Shown: in pieces, positions 12,547 to 15,185 of the stretch
Position numbering within the stretch: the stretch's first letter is position 1
How the letters are laid out: each line of letters opens with the position of its first letter
Assembly (NCBI GenBank): GCA_031255075.1
Contig: JAIRTF010000150.1
Location: forward strand, 1-15,185
DNA: 15,185 nucleotides
Direction: 5' to 3'
DNA from: Bifidobacteriaceae bacterium
Lineage (GTDB): Bacteria > Actinomycetota > Actinomycetes > Actinomycetales > WQXJ01
The notes under the pieces: generated by a model
Told to the model about the DNA's origin: nothing
Seen by the model: only the letters and a program-made list of their open reading frames with translations
The model's database searches: none
Made by a program: the position numbers and the translations under genes

Positions 12547-13851
12547 CTAGCGCTTGTCCAAGGGGACGTAATCGCGCTTCTTGGGGCCGACATAGACCTG
12601 CCGCGGGCGGCCAATCTTGCCGGCCGGGTCGCCCACCATTTCCCGCCACTGGGCTATCCAACCGGGCAGGCGGCCCAGCGCGAACAGTGGCGTGAACATT
12701 GAGGCCGGGAAGCCCATCGCCCGGTAGATAATGCCGGTGTAGAAGTCCACGTTGGGGTAGAGCCGCCGCTCAACGAAGTAATCGTCTGACAGGGCCACCT
12801 GTTCGACTTCGTAGGCGATGTCCAGTAACTCGTCCCGGACACCCAAAGCCGCCAACACGGCATCGGCCTGCTTCTTGACGATGGCTGCCCGCGGGTCGTA
12901 GCTCTTGTAGACGCGGTGACCAAAGCCCATCAGGCGGACACCGGACTGCTTGTCCTTGACCTTCTGCATGAAGGTCTTCGGTTCAATGTTGTTGTCCCGG
13001 ATGTAGGACAGCATCTCCAGCACGGCCTCATTGGCGCCGCCATGCAGCGGGCCGGACAGCGCCGAAACCCCACCGGATACCGACATGTAGAGGTTGGCTT
13101 GAGCCGAGCCGATCATTCTGACTGAAGACGTGGAGCAGTTCTGCTCATGATCTGCATGCAGGATCAGCAACGTGTCAAGGGCCTGGTAGAAGGCCTCCGG
13201 TGCCTCGAACTTCTCACCCGGCAACTGGAATGTCATGCGGGCGAAGTTCTCCACATAGCTCTGGCCGTGCTGCGGGTAGAGCAGGGCGTTGCCCTGGGAA
13301 CGCCGGTAGATGTAGCTGATGATGGTTGGCATCTTGGCCAACAGCAAAGCGGTGGCCAGGCGCACCGCGGCCGGTTCTTGCGGGTCCAAAGATTCCGGGT
13401 AGAAGCCGGCCATCATGTTGATGGCAGCACCCAGGGTGGCCATCGGATGGGCCCGGCGGGGCATGACGGAAAAGATCTGCCGGAAATCATCCGAGAGGTA
13501 CATGTGCTTGTCGATCCGGGCTTCAAAGGCTTCCAGTTCTGCGCGTTCCGGCAGCTCTCCGCGGATCAGCAGCAACGCCACCTCCAAGAAGGTGGATTTC
13601 TCCGCCAACTGCTCAATGGGGTAGCCGCGGTAGCGCAGAATGCCGGCGTCCCCGTCAATGAAGGTGACTGTTGAGGTGCAAGATGCCGTGTTCAAGAAGC
13701 CTGGGTCCAGTGCCACCATGCCGGTCTTGGCCAACAGCGGAGCCATGGCAATCCCATCGCTACCCTCAGTGGCTTGAACGGTGTTCAGATCCAGTTCGGT
13801 TTCACCAACGGTCAGCTGGACCGCCGGCAGACTCTTCTTGGCACTTGACAT
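12547..13851 (-). CDS. gltA: Citrate synthase (type I hexameric family)
   Basis: 434 residues from the chosen ATG at 13851, the usual length. Landmarks are L-H-A-D-H-E-Q-N-C-S-T-S-S (231-243), catalytic H270 in S-G-P-L-H-G-G-A-N-E, H312 in M-G-F-G-H-R-V-Y-K and D369 in P-N-V-D-F-Y-T-G. It condenses acetyl-CoA and oxaloacetate to citrate, the entry step of the TCA cycle. An in-frame ATG at 13881 would add ten residues, but it lies inside a palindrome and lacks a ribosome site. The ATG at 13851 has GAAGGGG 8 nt upstream. The promoter region carries two dyads (13873-13888 and 13912-13940), so regulation by DNA-binding proteins is likely. Confidence 0.97.
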   Translation of the reverse strand: MSSAKKSLPAVQLTVGETELDLNTVQATEGSDGIAMAPLLAKTGMVALDPGFLNTASCTSTVTFIDGDAGILRYRGYPIEQLAEKSTFLEVALLLIRGELPERAELEAFEARIDKHMYLSDDFRQIFSVMPRRAHPMATLGAAINMMAGFYPESLDPQEPAAVRLATALLLAKMPTIISYIYRRSQGNALLYPQHGQSYVENFARMTFQLPGEKFEAPEAFYQALDTLLILHADHEQNCSTSSVRMIGSAQANLYMSVSGGVSALSGPLHGGANEAVLEMLSYIRDNNIEPKTFMQKVKDKQSGVRLMGFGHRVYKSYDPRAAIVKKQADAVLAALGVRDELLDIAYEVEQVALSDDYFVERRLYPNVDFYTGIIYRAMGFPASMFTPLFALGRLPGWIAQWREMVGDPAGKIGRPRQVYVGPKKRDYVPLDKR

Positions 13852-13859
13852 GCGACACA

Positions 13860-13866
13860 CCCCTTC
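13860..13866 (-). promoter_or_regulatory. Shine-Dalgarno GAAGGGG for gltA
   Basis: GAAGGGG on the minus strand, 8 nt before the ATG at 13851. It decides the start in favour of the shorter protein over the upstream in-frame ATG at 13881. Confidence 0.7.
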
Positions 13867-13872
13867 GATAGC

Positions 13873-13888
13873 ACCAGCCATGGCTGGT
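13873..13888. promoter_or_regulatory. Perfect 16-bp palindrome upstream of gltA
   Basis: ACCAGCCATGGCTGGT is its own reverse complement over all 16 bases. It lies 22-37 bp upstream of the gltA start codon, probably within the 5' untranslated region or early transcribed region. It may be an operator or, in RNA, part of a hairpin upstream of the ribosome site. Confidence 0.5.
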
Positions 13889-13911
13889 CTTTTGGAACCT
13901 TTTACGCCGAT

Positions 13912-13940
13912 TATGCCGTATCAAGGTCCTAGACGGCATA
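13912..13940. promoter_or_regulatory. 8-bp inverted repeat overlapping the likely gltA promoter
   Basis: TATGCCGT (13912-13919) and ACGGCATA (13933-13940) are exact reverse complements with 13 bp between them and 21 bp from start to start, two helical turns. On the minus strand the near arm overlaps a CATAAT hexamer (13910-13915) that is one base off the -10 consensus. A dimeric repressor bound here would cover the promoter. Known gltA regulators of other actinobacteria (RamA, RamB, GlxR) use other consensus sites, so the regulator is not identified. Confidence 0.5.
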
Positions 13941-13948
13941 CCGGAGCT

Positions 13949-13962
13949 TGCGCTCAGGCGCA
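13949..13962. terminator. Small hairpin downstream of dapC
   Basis: TGCGC-TCAG-GCGCA forms a 5-bp GC-rich stem with a 4-nt loop, 45 bp past the dapC stop. There is no T-run, so termination would be inefficient or factor-dependent. Bases 13963-14006 show nothing else convincing. Confidence 0.25.
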
Positions 13963-14006
13963 GCCGTGATCCTGGAACGGTTCTGGGGCCGGCCTAGAGA
14001 AGACGC

Positions 14007-15137
14007 TTAGGCGCCGGTCAGACGGGCGGCCGCCTCCGCCACCATGGCATCCGAACCAGTCAAGGCCATCCGCACATGGGCGGCTCCAGCTGCGCCATAG
14101 AACTCCCCTGGCGCCACCAGAATTCCCAAAGCTGCCAGGTCTGCCACCGTCTGCCAACCGTCTTGTCCGTTGGAGGTGGTGAACCACAGATACAACCCCG
14201 CCGTGGATTGCTCCACCACGTAGCCGGCCTGTTCCAGGGCGGACAGCAACACGGCTCGCCGGCGGCGGTAGAGCTCGCGCTGAGCGGCCACATGCCGGCG
14301 GTCACCGAGGGCTGCCACAACTGCGGCTTGAACCGGTGTTGGCATCATGGCGCCCATATGTTTACGCAGGCCAGTGATACTGCCGACCAGCTCCGGATCG
14401 CCAGCCAGCCAAGCTGCCCGGTAACCGGCGGCGTTGGACTCCTTGGACAGCGAATACAGCGCCAGTAGCCCGCTCAGTGAACCGCCGGTGACCCGCGGGT
14501 CCAACAGCGAGGGCGCGGCATCGGCCGGGGCGGCGGGGCCATAGGTCAGCGCTGCGTAGCATTCGTCAGACGCCACTACGATGCCGCGCGGTCTGGCCCA
14601 AGCCACCCAAGCGGCCAACTCCGCGACCGAGGCCACCTGGCCGGTCGGGTTGGACGGTGAATTCAACCAAACCAGCCGGGTCCGCTCAGCCTGTTCAGGG
14701 AGCACCTCCGCCGGGCTGGCGGCCGGTGTGGGTTCGGCACCAGCCAGCACCGCGCCAACCGCATAGGTCGGGTAGGCCACCGGCGGGTGGAGCACAATCT
14801 GCCCCGGGCCGAGGCCCAAAAGGGAAGGCAACTGAGCCACCATCTCCTTGGAGCCAATGGTTGGCAGCACACCTTCGGGCGGCAAATCAGGCACGCCCCG
14901 GTCACGGGCATAGTGGGCGGCCACGGCCTGGCGTAATTCGGGCGTTCCGGCCGTCGCCGGGTAGCCGGGCGCGTCCGCAGCACCGGCCAAAGCCTGCTGC
15001 AGCACGGCTGGAGTCGGGTCAACCGGTGTGCCAACCGACAGGTCAATCAGCCCGCCCGGATAGGCAGCCGCCTGCCGTTTGTAGGGTTCAAGCAAATCCC
15101 AAGGGAAATCCGGCAGCGCCGTGGCGTCAAATCCCAT
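14007..15137 (-). CDS. dapC: Succinyldiaminopimelate aminotransferase
   Basis: 376 residues, a fold-type I PLP aminotransferase. The PLP lysine is K232 in L-Y-S-L-S-K-E-S-N-A-A-G-Y-R, N163 lies in S-P-S-N-P-T-G, D191 and Y194 lie in S-D-E-C-Y, and the substrate-carboxylate Arg is R356 in H-V-R-M-A-L-T. The position directly behind fdxA is the classical actinobacterial dapC context. It converts N-succinyl-2-amino-6-oxopimelate to N-succinyl-LL-diaminopimelate with glutamate, the step between DapD and DapE, both encoded nearby. The ATG at 15137 is 8 nt past the fdxA stop, without a clear Shine-Dalgarno in that gap; an upstream AGGGA lies 12 nt away inside fdxA. Another class-I aminotransferase specificity is possible but less likely. 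Confidence 0.92.
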   Translation of the reverse strand: MGFDATALPDFPWDLLEPYKRQAAAYPGGLIDLSVGTPVDPTPAVLQQALAGAADAPGYPATAGTPELRQAVAAHYARDRGVPDLPPEGVLPTIGSKEMVAQLPSLLGLGPGQIVLHPPVAYPTYAVGAVLAGAEPTPAASPAEVLPEQAERTRLVWLNSPSNPTGQVASVAELAAWVAWARPRGIVVASDECYAALTYGPAAPADAAPSLLDPRVTGGSLSGLLALYSLSKESNAAGYRAAWLAGDPELVGSITGLRKHMGAMMPTPVQAAVVAALGDRRHVAAQRELYRRRRAVLLSALEQAGYVVEQSTAGLYLWFTTSNGQDGWQTVADLAALGILVAPGEFYGAAGAAHVRMALTGSDAMVAEAAARLTGA

Positions 15138-15145
15138 GACCGGAA

Positions 15146-15185
15146 CTAATCCCTGGGTGGGACTTCGGCCACCAGCGGCGCGTCA
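15146..15185 (-). CDS. fdxA: Ferredoxin, last 12 codons (runs off the right edge)
   Basis: On the minus strand the edge sequence reads D-A-P-L-V-A-E-V-P-P-R-D and then TAG. This resembles the C-terminal tail of actinobacterial seven-iron ferredoxins, which often end in a stretch like V-A-x-L-P-P. The gene stands 8 nt before dapC, and fdxA-dapC is a conserved actinobacterial pair. No iron-sulphur cysteines are inside the window, so the call rests on the tail and the context. Confidence 0.6.
   Translation of the reverse strand, partial: DAPLVAEVPPRD

Noticed and set aside
12547..13881. Longer citrate synthase start at 13881
   Set aside because: The extra ten residues come from the palindrome and ribosome-site region. 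The ATG at 13851 has a proper Shine-Dalgarno and gives the normal length.
13894..13919. GGAAC-N18-CGT on the plus strand upstream of gltA as a SigE promoter
   Set aside because: It points away from gltA into the 3' end of dapC, where no plus-strand gene is seen.

Overview
The window is a stretch of high-GC actinobacterial chromosome (Actinomycetota). This rests on the DUF3117 protein, the actinobacterial-type DapD, a SigE-like ECF sigma factor, and the gene content: fdxA, dapC, dapD, dapE, a LOG protein, DUF3117, an O-methyltransferase and sigE. From memory, homologues of these genes occur in the same relative order in Mycobacterium tuberculosis. The gltA between dapC and dapD and the DUF2304/DUF6541 genes suggest a Micrococcales-, Actinomycetales- or Propionibacteriales-type organism, but the order cannot be fixed by eye. 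I see no mobile element, CRISPR array, rRNA or tRNA.

Layout, left to right. (1) 1-2037, minus strand: an ECF sigma factor (sigE-like), then an OmpR/PhoB-type response regulator and the start of its sensor kinase, which runs off the left edge. No anti-sigma gene is seen next to sigE. (2) 2038-2339: a 302-bp divergent intergenic region with a CRP/GlxR-like dyad. (3) 2340-2984, plus strand: an O-methyltransferase-fold protein whose 3' end overlaps the convergent operon by 17 bp. (4) 2968-8214, minus strand: a tight five-gene operon, transcribed DUF3117, M17 leucyl aminopeptidase, GT2 glycosyltransferase, DUF2304 membrane protein, DUF6541 polytopic membrane protein. (5) 8384-10623, minus strand: dapE, a LOG-family phosphoribohydrolase and an unrecognised 114-residue single-pass membrane protein coupled to it. 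(6) 10698-12510, plus strand: dapD and, overlapping it, a membrane-anchored lysozyme-like protein. (7) 12547-15185, minus strand: citrate synthase, then dapC preceded by the last codons of a ferredoxin gene (fdxA).

How the genes may work together: DapD, DapC and DapE catalyse the three consecutive succinylase-branch steps towards meso-diaminopimelate and lysine, and so supply peptidoglycan. The sigE/two-component group is a plausible envelope-stress module. The GT2/DUF2304/DUF6541 group looks like a polyprenyl-phosphate-sugar system for surface glycosylation. The region is therefore rich in envelope functions but is mostly conserved chromosome. I do not see a clearly new defence-like or mobile system. 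The most interesting signals are regulatory: an 11-bp-period direct repeat before the response regulator, two dyads before citrate synthase, a CRP-like site, and several gene starts that look leaderless. Beside these stand the uncharacterised membrane proteins.
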